Origin: Gracilaria vermiculophylla
Lineage: Eukaryota; Rhodophyta; Florideophyceae; Gracilariales; Gracilariaceae
Assembly (NCBI GenBank): GCA_019155205.2
Contig: JAHNZQ020003149.1
Span: 1,720,228-1,784,227 of the forward strand
Length of the DNA stretch: 64,000 nucleotides
Direction: 5' to 3'
The notes below the pieces were generated by a model. It saw only the letters and a program-made list of their open reading frames with translations, was not told the DNA's origin and ran no database searches. A program made the position numbers and the translations under genes. Positions 11,569 to 21,930 of the stretch are shown in pieces (within the stretch, counting starts at the first letter, position 1; the number at the start of each line of letters is the position of its first letter).

Positions 11569-12661
11569 ATACGTTGCTGGGAAAGGTGCAAAGAGGGACT
11601 AAAATCTCGATCTGGTACCCCTCTCAAGGGGGAAAATGTAAGAAAAATCCGGAGCGCAAAGATCTTGCTTAAGCTCTCTAAACACACGGGTTTTCTTCGA
11701 GGCGTTCTGAATCCTGCATCCCAAACTGGGCACAGGAAGTAGTTCTACAAACCCCGGACGGCCTCGTGCCTCAGTTTCGAAGCTCAGCAACCCCGTGCCA
11801 GGCCCGAAAGAGCATCAGAAGCGCTTGTCGCCGACTCATTTTCGTTGTTACCACCTTCAAAAACACCTTTGCGACGCTTCCGGGCTTTCATTATCGGAAT
11901 ATCGTCATCCACTTCTTTATGTAGGTTTTTTACGTCTTCACGAATCTTACAGCGTTTGCGTTTTCTTCATGTATTGCTACTGCTCCTACTGATGCCTGAA
12001 TTTCTCAGAACGTCGTTGTTGTTTGTGATGTCTTCCATTGGAGAGCGATGTGTGAGAATAGTGGCCGGTGCTAAACAGGCATTTACGTTGCTGCTTCATA
12101 CACTTCGAACAGGTGCCTGACGCGGCGCGGCTTCCCAGAGAATGCGATGAGCGGAACGATTTTCTTGTAGTGTCTGCTCGATCTTGGCAAAGACCTTGCG
12201 TCGGACATTTCTCGCGCTGAACGATCTCTTTGACTTTTAAGTAGACTATTCGATCAATTTTCCGTAAAGTCATCTGCAACCCTCTTTCGTTGTTTTCACT
12301 ACAGTCAGCGGATAATCGTGTTTTATCATTGATTCTGCGTTGTATATTTTCAAGGAGCCGAAAGTCCATCGGCCACATTCCTGTATTGATGAAACTTTGT
12401 TTAGCGATTCGGCGAGTAAGAGACTTGAAGCCCGTGACACCCAACTTGATTTTAAAAGCGGTATTCGCATTGCAATACAGCCCCGTGTGAACAAGCATGT
12501 CTCTGACTTCTCGCGTCGTCTCTTTGTAAGTCTTGTTAATGGACGCATCGCATGGTTGCAGGAAGTGTAAAGTGTTCGCAGGCAGTTGTTCGACAATAAT
12601 ATTCGTCTCCTGGCAGTCCTTGATCTATTCGACCTCATTTTTGGAGCTATGACCATCCAGC

Positions 12662-13546
12662 TGTGGTGCAATGCCCGGCGACGGGAGAACACCACGAAGA
12701 CGTTCGGGATCTTCCTCTCACGAGGTAAACTCAGTAGCAGAGCCCTTCTAGGGACGACACGATTAGGTCGGTTGTAAGCCGAGGTCAGCCTTCACGACTT
12801 GCGTAGGAAGGGGGTAGCTGGCAAACCAGAGAAGTTCCGTCCACACGGTGTATTGTTCCAAGTAAGAGGCACGAGTCCAAACGGTGGCGCACACGACAAT
12901 GAGTCGGTATGAGCCGCGGATAGCGGGGGCTATCCAAAAAGGGGAAAAGGGAAAAGGAAAGGAATAGGGAAGTGAGGAAAAAGGGGGCGAGTCACAAGAG
13001 GGACTCGATGGATATCGGCAGGGCCGGATAGGTCTCTATACAGAGTCGAAGCCACAACAGTTGGGAAAACGGGCCAGAGTAAGGTTCTGTTAGGCGAGCA
13101 AGGGGGTTGAGCGAGCCGCATGCTACGGGGTACTTCTCCAACAGGAGCTTGATACCGTCGAAGGCGCGAGCGCTCAGAGCCAAGTTCTTGGTTAGACACC
13201 CCTGTTCGGGGAAGATTCTAAGCATGAACACCCTTGTTGGGGGAGTTTACTGAGGTGCAGCGGCGGTTGCCGCTGCACTAAGTACAGTAGACTACCCAGT
13301 GTAATAACTAAATAAATAAATAAATAAATAGAATATATCTAACCATGTACCCACTACAGTACCATCACCCGTGGGACACGTGAGCGAGCCATTGCCACGG
13401 CGCATTCCGGCTATGCCGTGCACCACGTGTATGCCCACTGTCGCCGCGTTGCTCCTGTTCATAACAGTTTAGTAAGTGCCATCCCCGATGTATCGGAAAT
13501 TTTGAACCAGTGCTTGGAATCCCCCTTGAGAAGGGCGTGCACTACA
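12662..13546. mobile_element. Solo LTR (885 bp) of a second LTR-retrotransposon family
   Basis: It starts TGTGGTGCAATGCCC and ends GGGCGTGCACTACA: TG...CA ends with imperfect terminal inverted repeats of about 14 bp. A perfect 5-bp duplication CCAGC flanks it (12657-12661 and 13547-13551). Removing the element and one CCAGC restores the transposase reading frame across the junction. Inside are a perfect hairpin GTGCAGCGGC-GGTT-GCCGCTGCAC (13256-13279) and an AAAT tandem repeat near 13306-13330. No internal coding region was found. It differs from the LTR of the gypsy element at 685-10343. Confidence 0.85.
13256..13279. repeat. Perfect 10-bp-stem hairpin inside the solo LTR
   Basis: GTGCAGCGGC and GCCGCTGCAC are exact reverse complements around a GGTT loop. 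It lies within the 885-bp LTR insert. A role as an RNA terminator or packaging element is possible but is inference. Confidence 0.6.
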
Positions 13547-14414
13547 CCAGCAAAAACAAAACCGGCTGATCCAAGGATACTGTTCTCCTCACAAACTCAT
13601 TGAAGTGCTGGACGAGTTTTGGCATCAGCTCCATAGTCATGGATCCCTTAGCACTGGTGTATATTTTTGTATGTTGTGGTATCCATTCTTCCTCAGTCAT
13701 ACAGTGCAACCTTGGATGGAGCTGTTGTTTACTCGCAGCATCGATTGGCTTTTTCCATCTTGGCATTTCTTTCTTTCCAGCTGCTACAAAGAATGGAGGA
13801 GCAATCAAACCAGAGGCGCATGGGGCCATCACTGCAGTAACATGGGCTCCATTGTCTTTTGTGTTGTGTCGCCTTCCACCCAAGTTTGTGCGTGCACTCG
13901 TGAAAACCATCATTCGTCTCCCGTATGTTGCGCTTCTGGCCGTTTCTTCTAGATTCCATATTCTGTTGGGATCGTTGAATATGTCCGGGTGCTTTGTTTT
14001 TAGCACTCTCAGGTGGTTGACCAACGTATTGATGTCATCAAAGTTCTCCCCCAAAACGTACCTATGGTTATGGTTATCCGCTTTCCGTACTGTCACTTCT
14101 CGATTTCTTGCAAGAAAAAATCGAACTGTCTCCCCGCTAAGAAGTTTGATTTTGTAGGTTTCGCTCCGATCACTAGCGATTGGTGCCATATAATGCCTAA
14201 TATGGAGAAATTCTAACGCAAATTCTTTTTCTGCAGCGTGTTTTATCCATTTGACAATAATTTTTTGTTCAGTTGTGTTAAGGACCGCGAGTCGTCCGAG
14301 GTGGTCTATCAGAGGAGTTAAGAGCTTGTTGAGCCATGTGTTATTACTCGTATTCTATTCTCTGCGGATCAGATAAACAATTGGTCGCGATAAACCACAT
14401 GTGGTTGCTACGTT

Positions 14415-15098
14415 TGTGAGAACCTTTCAGCCCTCCTGTCGAGGTAGTAAAGCACAACGTCCGTTAGGAGTTTTTAGTGACTCCAAAGGCGCGTATTCCT
14501 AAAGGTGGTCTCCGGTATCCGCTGTCGCGAGCCGGGGGAATTCTGAAAGGGATNNNNNNNNNNNNNNNNNNNNNNNNNNNNNNNNNNNNNNNNNNNNNNN
14601 NNNNNNNNNNNNNNNNNNNNNNNNNNNNNNNNNNNNNNNNNNNNNNNNNNNNNCGCGAGCCGGGGGAATTCTGAAAGGGATCCGCAAACACCAAGCGGAG
14701 GGGAAGGTTCACTGGGCGGACAATGCTCCTACAGGCGCTGCTATGATGCGACCTGGGGATCGGCGGCTTAGAAACCTGCGCGAATAGACAAGAGACTCCA
14801 ACGGGAAAATGTAGAAGAAGACTCAAGGGTGCTTGTCTTTACTTCCCCAGAGGTGGAGCTCAACCGGCAGCTTAAATATCTAGCCGGGAGCCCGCCTCGG
14901 CAGGTCGCATTACTGTGCTAATTACCTGCATAAAATATCTAAAATAAATAATAAATTCTACAGTACCTTAAGGATACTGTAGCGCACGCGGGCGATATTA
15001 TGCACCACGTGGCCCAGCTAATAAATTACGAACCCCCCTTAGGAATATTATACCTTAAGGCCAAACCACCATAATTCCGTAGGAGCCACTGTACTACA
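14415..15098 (-). repeat. LTR copy, gypsy family, inverted, containing an assembly gap
   Basis: The LTR aligns over its whole length with 10623-11174, from TGTGAGAACC to ..GTACTACA. A run of 100 N (14554-14653) interrupts it. The 28 bp before the gap and the 28 bp after it are identical, so without the gap and one 28-mer the copy would be about 556 bp, the normal size for this family. Confidence 0.8.
14554..14653. other. Assembly gap (100 N), probably false
   Basis: Exactly 100 N. The bases 14526-14553 are repeated exactly at 14654-14681, and sister LTR copies have no extra sequence here. The two contig ends therefore overlap and the true gap size is probably zero. Confidence 0.85.
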
Positions 15099-16172
15099 GT
15101 TTGCAACTTTGTGCTGTTGCTTGAGGAGCTGTAAAGCACGAATGCGAGCATCATTGTTTTGCTCCCGTTTGGTTCTGGTATTCTTTACGCGAGCTGTCTG
15201 TAGTTCAACAGCCACTTTTGTGGATTGCCGCCCCCGTGTCTCATAGGACTTGGGTAATTTTCCCGGAGGTGACACCTGTCGTATGAGCTACAGTAGCTAC
15301 CGGACCCATTTTTGGGATGTCCCTGTGAAGGGTAGTATTCGGGGCACATGTGTAGTGCATTTGGGCGCCGCCACGATGCGCCGTTGCAAACCGGTATTTA
15401 CCACATACGTGGACGGGCACTCTCAGCAATGCTGGTCATAGCTAGTTAATTCTATAATTTATTTTGTAATTTCTACGAACTGCTTTAGTACAGTAGCGAC
15501 CGCTACCGTGTGGACAAGAAACCTCCGGTCAAGGAGGATCTCGGCTCTGACCTTACCGCTTTGCGGACGGCTCCAGACCCTCACCGGGTGCTTCCGCCGC
15601 AGACACGGACGGTCAACCAACCTCTTTCGTTGAGGACATTTCTACCGTGGTTACGGACCGTTTTTCTTTGTTTGTTTTCTTATTTTCTGTTGTTTTTATA
15701 CCGTCGTACGGTCTATATTTTGCGCCCTGCTTGGCAAGTTATTCTACCCGTTCGTGGGATATTATCTACTCGACTCTCGAGTCTGCGCCCCGTATTGCGG
15801 CTCGGGTCGTTGCCCCATTTTTGGTACTACCGTTTACACGGCCACTCCTGCTCGTGGACACGCGGCTCACTCCGTCCGACGTCATCGGTCGACGGCCACA
15901 CCCACCCTCGATTGCCAGTCAGGAAGGGGTCGTCCGGAGTTACACCCGGTGCTTTTCGACCCTATCGAGGGAGCTCTACTACCTTCCCTAACCATTCCAG
16001 GGAGCAAGGTTGGACGCCTTGAGTGCTCGCCCGCTTGCGCGGTTTGCACCACACTGTCTGCTGTCGCACGAACTCCGGCATTTTGTAGACGTTGCCAATG
16101 TGGTAGTGAAAATGCCCGTAGGACCGATCAGAGTGAAAAAGAAGATAGACACCTTGCTAACTACAAACTATA
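15099..16172. other. Repeat-derived stretch without a recognised gene
   Basis: The minus strand at 15275-15048 has a basic, helical peptide-like reading (..VAVELQTARVKNTRTKREQN..), possibly a transposon tail. At 15283 and 15487 the motif CTACAGTAGC/GTACAGTAGC recurs, as it does in other LTR-like pieces here. From 15510 to 16140 open stretches in two plus-strand frames overlap (a hydrophobic one at 15647-15991 and a Cys-rich one at about 16030-16110, SPACAVCTTL..CRRCQC). They could be one frameshifted ORF. None is recognised. Confidence 0.4.
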
Positions 16173-17457
16173 TACAGTGCTTTTCATAAACATATTACCT
16201 TTCAAAAGTGCGCCAAAACTGTACTGTAGACTAGATATTGCACATAGTCCATGTAGAATCGTTTCAAAAAGATATGGACACCGTTTTCTTTCTAATAAAA
16301 CTGGCTCGAGGCCCGCCACTTTCCAAGAAGAAACAGCTTCAAATCGTAAGGGTAAACGCTAAGAAACATTCTAACAGTGCTCTCGCTAAACAATTAAAGC
16401 GTTTTAGGGTCACAATTGCCGCTTTTCTCAAAAACCCGACTTTATATGGCTTAAAACGATCTCCGGGACGCCCAAAGAAGCTCAACACAGCAGATAAAAA
16501 AGAAACTTTAAAAGGAAGTTGTGCAAAGGAAAACTGTCGTGCAAAAAAATTTGAATTAATCTCAATCTCAACGTTTCTAAATCTACTATATAGAGGCATA
16601 TTAACAGCACAAATTTATTTAAATATAAAAAAATAAAAAACACTTTCTTTCTCCAAGATCATCAAAAGCAAAAGAAGATTGACTGGTGTGCTGGAAAAGC
16701 CTACTGGAAAAAGGAATGGGAAAAATTTATTTTTACTGATAAAAAAAGTTCAATTTGGACGGACCAGATTGCTACAAATTTTATTGGCACGATGTTCGTA
16801 AGGAAAGTCATGAGTTTTATACCAGGCATTCAGGTGAAAGCTCTGTAATGGTTTGGGCAGGCATTTCTAAAAAAGATCTAATGGAAATTGCTTTCATTGA
16901 AACAAACATGAATGCGGGAAAATATCAAGAAGTTCTATAAAAATATGTGCTACCGTTTGGTTTATGTTTTCACGAAAAAAATTTAAAATTTTCAAGAGGA
17001 TAATGCGCCTGCACACACTTCATCTTTAATCAAAAATTGCCTACAGGAGTCTATAGTATCTGTATTAGAGTAGCCGGGGCGCTCACCAAATTTGAACCCA
17101 AACGAAAACGTTTGGAGACTGCTGGCGAGGATGTTTTATGCGCATGGAAGGTAATTTAAGACAGTTTTTGAACTCAAAAACTGTATTAAAAAATGCTAGA
17201 AATCTATAACAGTTTCAAATGTAGAAAAATACATCAATTCGATGCCAAAATGTTGCATTAGCGTTATACACCAAAAATGGTGCAAAATAAACAATTGAGC
17301 GTCGGGCAGTAAAGATGTTTTTTATTGATGATCATATGTTCTTGAAACGGTTTTTGACTTTACTTTTTTCTGAATCCTATTTTTGTAGGCGTACGGTATA
17401 CATTTGGTAGTTTTTTGAGGTTTCACAGCATGTCGTATGTTTTTGAAACAATCTGTA
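16173..17457 (+). mobile_element. Tc1/mariner-like transposon, copy 1 (decayed)
   Basis: The ends TACAGTGCTTTTCATAAACATA and (reverse) TACAGATTGTTTCAAAAACATA form terminal inverted repeats of about 22 bp. A TA precedes the left end, as expected for TA-target insertion. The helix-turn-helix part (16238-16560) includes GRPKKL. The catalytic part (16750-17170) includes LDGPDCYKFYWHD, SVMVWAGIS, then in another frame FQEDNAPAHTS and SPNLNPNENVW, which fit a Tc1-type DD34E pattern with the final E kept. Stops and frameshifts break the gene. Confidence 0.8.
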
Positions 17458-17574
17458 CTATTGGGAACTGAAGAACTTGTGGCTCTGATGTTTTGTATAA
17501 TTACGCCTTTTGTAGAATTTCCCCTTTGAGATGGATACCAGATCTCTAAACACCGGTCGAGGGCAGGAAACTGA
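17458..17574. other. 117-bp spacer between two inverted Tc1-like elements
   Basis: Unique sequence separates the tail ends of the two oppositely oriented elements. No coding signal is visible in it. Confidence 0.6.
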
Positions 17575-18853
17575 TACAGACTGTTTCAAAAACATACGAC
17601 ATGCTGTGAAATCTCAAAAAACTACCAAATGTATACTGTACGCCTACAAAAATAGGATTCAGAAAAAAGTAAAGTCAAAAACCGTTTCAAGAACATATGA
17701 TCATCAATAAAAAACATCTTTACTGCCCGACGCTCAATTGTTTATTTTGCACCATTTTTGGTGTATAACGCTGATGAAACATTTTGGCATCGAATTGATG
17801 TACTTTTACACAATTGAAACTGTTATACATTTTCAGCAATTTTTAATACAGTTTTTGAGTTCAAAAACTGTCTAAAAATGCCTTCCATGCGCATAAACCA
17901 TCCTCACCAGCAGTCTTCAAACGTTTTCAACTGGGTTAAAATCTAGTGCGCGTGCCGGTAACTCTAGAACAGATACTTCAGACTCCTGTAGCCAATATTT
18001 GATTAAAGATAAAGTGTGTACAGGCGCAGTATCCTGTTGAAAAAAGAAAATTTCTTCATGAAAACATAAACCAAGCGGTAGAAAATAACTTTATAGAACT
18101 TGATATTTTTCGCACTCATGTTTGTTTCAATGAAGGCAATTTCCGTCAAACCTTTTTTAGAAATACCTGCCCAAACCATTACAGAGCCTCCACCTGAATG
18201 CTTGGTATAAAATTCATGACGTAGTTTACGAAGATCGTGCCAATAAAATTTATAGCAATCTGGTCCGTCCAAATTGAACTTTTTTTCATCATTAAGAATA
18301 ATATTTTACCATTTTTTTCTTCATTAGGCTTTTCCAGCACACCTGACAATCCTCTTGGGCTTGTGATAGTCTTGGAGAAAGAGAGTTTTTTTCATTTTTT
18401 ATATTTTAATAAGTTTGTGCTGTTTATCTGCCTCCATATTTTTGATTTAGAAACGTTGAGATTAAGATTAATTCTAATTGTTTAGCACGATACTTTTCCT
18501 TTGCACAGCTCTCTTTTTAATACCTCTCTTATCTACTGGGCTGAGCTTCTCTGGGCGTCAAGAAGATGATTTTAAGCACTATAGAGTCGGATTTTATAGA
18601 AAAGTAGCAATTGTGACCCTAAAACGCTTTAATGTTTTAGCGATAGGACTGTAGAAATGTTTTTTGGCGTTTAACGTAACGATTTGAAGCTTTTCATGCT
18701 TCAAAAGTGGCGGGCGTCGAGCCATTTTTATTATAAAGAAGACGGTGTACATATCTTTTTGAAACGATTCTACATAGACTATGTGCAAAATCTAGTCTAC
18801 AGTACAGTTTTGGCGCACTTTTGAGGGGTAATATGTTTTTGAAACGCACTGTA
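17575..18853 (-). mobile_element. Tc1/mariner-like transposon, copy 2 (decayed, inverted)
   Basis: This is the inverted counterpart of 16173-17457 and is almost the same sequence. Its tail part (17580-17770) is a near-perfect reverse complement of 17270-17457. It encodes on the minus strand VFFIIKMARRPP.. (18788-18594) and LDGPDCYKFYWHDLRK .. HSGGGSVMVWAGISKKG (18272-18003). It ends at TTTGAAACGCACTGTA. Frameshifts and stops make it inactive, though the SGGGSVMVW block is better preserved than in copy 1. Confidence 0.8.
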
Positions 18854-19280
18854 CGTCACAATGAACCCAAGAGGCGTACTTTTAATAGTGAAGAGAAGGC
18901 ATACTTACAGCACGCCTCATCAGGGTAGGATCAGGGGCAATCAGGACCACTTTAGAAGAATGTCTAACTGGCCAATAAGAAGGCTCAAATGGGCGTGCAT
19001 CCGCCGGTCTGCGCTTGTTCGGAACGGCCCTCAAAGAGCTTGACATGTTGATTTCGGATATTTAAACGCTTTAAAATACTTAAAAGTTACACAAAAAGTG
19101 AAGTTTTAGTATTTGTTCTCCAAAATAAAGCTCATGTTGTGAAAAAGGTAACAATATTTACCATATTTCGGGTATCCACGTTGTTCTCATTCTCGATGAA
19201 TATCAAGCAGCGTATCAATCCGTTCGCAGTCCAGTTTCGTCACCATATGTCGGAATGCCTTGTCTGCTTCTTTGTGAATA
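18854..19280. other. Intergenic, upstream of APC4
   Basis: This 427-bp stretch lies between the transposon end and the APC4 start. It contains short open frames only and presumably holds the APC4 promoter. No specific element was recognised. Confidence 0.4.
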
Positions 19281-21347
19281 ATGAAACCTGAAGGGGGGCA
19301 TTGCAGGCCAATTCTTTCCCATGAACGCTCTTTCTCAGCCTCCGTCACCGATGTGAAGATATGTCCTAATACCCGCTTGTTCGCAGTCGTTCTAGACCGA
19401 GTGTCCATCGCGATATTCAAAAGTAATTGTCAGAGACTAACAACTATTTCAATTTGCACCAAGCAAAAAGAGACAATTTCGTCATACAATTGGTCTCCAG
19501 ATGGTGCCAGTATTGTTGTCGCTTCATCCAGCGGATGTCTGTCTATATATTCTATAGACCGTTGCGCTTCGAATACTTCACGGACAAAGCGATCATCAAA
19601 AGATTCCGATATCGTGGCATCCGTGACTTCGTCAGCCGTAGTTTCTGCATTGGAGTGGTCTTGCATTCCAAGTAGATCCGCAGAAAATCGACAGCGTTCG
19701 CAGTATGCCTCGGGATACCACGATCGTGTTTCATCTTTCTACGACAACAGTTTGCGATTGGATCATGTTGGCTCTGGTGGACTGTTGCTCGTAGGAGACA
19801 AGGAAGGTGGAGTCACTCTGTATACCCATAATCTTCAACTCAAAGTGGCGCGAGTTCAATTGCTACCAAAGGACGTAGCCGTGCAACGCATTTTAGTGAA
19901 CTCCAGTCATTCTCATGCCGTTGTTTTAGGATACAAATTGTTGGAAGCAGATCAGAGTGATATGGGGACAAACGAATGCATAATACGAGTTTTGGACCTC
20001 CAGTCCGTCACAGATTTCTGGCCAGAGATAAATAGAATCAACATGGAGATTGTGAGCGTAAAATTCATAGAACAGTGTTTCACAGACACAATATCAAGAC
20101 TTCGAAAAGAATGGAAAGAGGGTGCGATGAATGTCCTCACCAAAACAATTCAAAAACAGATAGAAAAGCGAATGAAAGACTTTGCCGAAGACATTAGCGT
20201 TCGAAATGCTTGGGGCTCGCTTCACGACGTGTTTTGCGGTGCGTTTATGAGGAACGCTCTCCTACAGTTTCTTGGAACCGATCTAAGCGAAAGTGGGGCT
20301 AAAGAAGCGCTACGTGTATTTCGCTCGCACGCGGACGATGTCGAAGAAGCCATTGTAAGCACACTACCGCTTGCGGAGCAAATGATGTTTCGAGCATCTG
20401 AATATAGAGGGCTCGCTCGAATGGAATGGAGGTTTGCGCAAGTAGGCGTCTTGCTTGGTGAGGCTAACAAAATGCATGAGGCGTCCGAGGCATTCTACAT
20501 GGCGTTGCAAGAACTTATGCATGAAAGCCAAAAGATGTCGCGAGAAGCCGAGGCGTTTTTGGCATGGCTCGTGATAGCAGCAGCCAGAGCTGGAGGAGCA
20601 TCAGTTGAGAGAAGAGACCTTCCAACCATGGATAAAATGAGCACCAAGGATAGGCAGCTTGCGTCGGATTTCTTGGAGAGAATGACAGGGGATATTGAAA
20701 GTAAGCCAAGGTCTGGAGACTATGTGACAGACCTATTAAATACCAGACTGACGAATGCTTATCAGAAGTTGAAGGATGTCATACAATCTGTTTTTGAAAT
20801 GCCTGCTAGCGTAATTTCTTCCCAGCTCGCGGTTTGTGGACAGCTTTCAGTGAATGCATCTGCTCCTAATACCGATGCCAAGCCATTCTTTTCCACGCGA
20901 GAGGCAATGAAGTTCAGTTCTCAAAAGCAAGTCGTGCTTCTTTGCTTGAACCAGTTGGACGGGGCTCTTTTGTTTGTCCAGTACAATTTTCGTACTCATC
21001 GATGGAATGCATGCAGAGTAAATGTTGTTCTCAATCAAAATAGAATCAGTGTGAAAGAAGTCGGATACGTTGGGGAAGGTCGGATGGTGATACTAGGAGA
21101 AGGGATGGAGCAAACTAGGGAACTCAAGCAGACATCAACGTGTTTGGCTTTTCAGCACCATGTGATGCTTGAAGAGCTCTTCAATGAGAGCGATGAAGAC
21201 TTTAACGATGGGGAATTAAACGTGTCTTCAGCATCTGTTGCAACGAAACTAAGAACCCAAGAGTCTTCGCCGTTACATTTGGGTCAATTGCGAGCAGATG
21301 AGAGGATCGCTTTGAGCACTGTTCACGAGAGCAGATTTGCAAGGTAA
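19281..21347 (+). CDS. APC4: Anaphase-promoting complex subunit 4
   Basis: Scaffold subunit of the APC/C ubiquitin ligase, which targets cyclins and securin for destruction in the nucleus and cytosol. It has 688 residues and no intron. The N-terminal ~225 residues form an Apc4-type WD40 region (VTDVKICPNTRLFAVV.., NWSPDGASIVVASSSGCLSI, GGLLLVGDKEGGVTLY). Residues about 280-480 form the helical Apc4 domain, with the diagnostic run FLGTDLSESGAKEALRVF .. ADDVEEAI .. RASEYRGLARMEWRF. The last third is less conserved, with a further predicted beta-like block and an acidic stretch NESDEDFNDGE. Animal and plant APC4 are about 770-810 residues, so this copy is somewhat short. The first ATG at 19281 is used because the WD40 blades begin soon after it. 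Confidence 0.85.
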   Translation: MKPEGGHCRPILSHERSFSASVTDVKICPNTRLFAVVLDRVSIAIFKSNCQRLTTISICTKQKETISSYNWSPDGASIVVASSSGCLSIYSIDRCASNTSRTKRSSKDSDIVASVTSSAVVSALEWSCIPSRSAENRQRSQYASGYHDRVSSFYDNSLRLDHVGSGGLLLVGDKEGGVTLYTHNLQLKVARVQLLPKDVAVQRILVNSSHSHAVVLGYKLLEADQSDMGTNECIIRVLDLQSVTDFWPEINRINMEIVSVKFIEQCFTDTISRLRKEWKEGAMNVLTKTIQKQIEKRMKDFAEDISVRNAWGSLHDVFCGAFMRNALLQFLGTDLSESGAKEALRVFRSHADDVEEAIVSTLPLAEQMMFRASEYRGLARMEWRFAQVGVLLGEANKMHEASEAFYMALQELMHESQKMSREAEAFLAWLVIAAARAGGASVERRDLPTMDKMSTKDRQLASDFLERMTGDIESKPRSGDYVTDLLNTRLTNAYQKLKDVIQSVFEMPASVISSQLAVCGQLSVNASAPNTDAKPFFSTREAMKFSSQKQVVLLCLNQLDGALLFVQYNFRTHRWNACRVNVVLNQNRISVKEVGYVGEGRMVILGEGMEQTRELKQTSTCLAFQHHVMLEELFNESDEDFNDGELNVSSASVATKLRTQESSPLHLGQLRADERIALSTVHESRFAR

Positions 21348-21930
21348 GATCAACATTTTTCATTTTCATTACCCACGGTTCCTTCTCGTGATTCTAAATG
21401 TACTAACATGAGTTCCTGGCGGTACAATTTATCATTTGATAGCGTATTGATCAAATCGAACAGGGTCCTCATAATAGAATTCGAAATTAAGACGTCGTCT
21501 TAGTAGACTGTGAGCTGAGTTCTTTTGAGAACATGGTCGGGTTGGCAAAATAGTTCGCCTGATGTTCTATGAGGTACATGGAAACTCGAGAGCTGAAGTT
21601 GTGTCATCGCATTTGGAACCTGCGTTTTCGGTCTCAGAGCTTCGAATCAATTCTTCTTTGTGTCACTGTCTCTCTTTTTGTACTGTCAATGACTGTATGT
21701 TGTAATAGCTCGACTTTCAATTGCAGACTCGACGTGACTTTTCGACTTGAATGGTACCTCCACGTGGATTTAATTAGAAGATCCAATATGGTTCATGGCC
21801 CAAGCACTTCCTGTCTTGATCCTCTCGGTATTATAGGAGATCGGGCATGCCTGCATGTCTTGACTGTCTTTCTCGCATTCTCGCGTCGAGTTAGAACCTG
21901 TAAGGTACTTTCGAAGTTCTGGTTTCTCTA
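21348..21930. other. Intergenic between APC4 and the secreted-protein gene
   Basis: The segment contains one open stretch (21569-21931, about 120 codons) with no family resemblance, which overlaps the next start codon. It more likely holds the APC4 3' end and the promoter and 5' leader of the downstream gene. Confidence 0.4.

Larger units (their letters stand above)
11986..14340 (-). pseudogene. pogo/jerky-like DDE transposase, split by a solo LTR
   Basis: The N-terminal half runs from about 14340 to 13547. It includes LNTTEQKIIVKWI.. upstream of the first methionine at 14189, then NRIWNLEETA and the block ending VLFLL. The C-terminal half (12661-11986) resumes exactly in frame with DGHSSKNEVE, then QLPANTLHFLQPCDASINK and FINTGMWPMD, all typical of pogo/Jerky DDE transposases. 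The expected first Asp (N-x-DET) reads LEET. An in-frame stop follows NEVE. The two halves are separated only by an 885-bp LTR-like insert with CCAGC on both sides. The DNA-binding N-terminus appears truncated next to the LTR that starts at 14415. Confidence 0.8.

Noticed and set aside
13306..13330. AAAT tandem run considered as a possible CRISPR-like or satellite repeat
   Set aside because: It is a simple microsatellite inside an LTR; there are no spacer-repeat units anywhere in the window.
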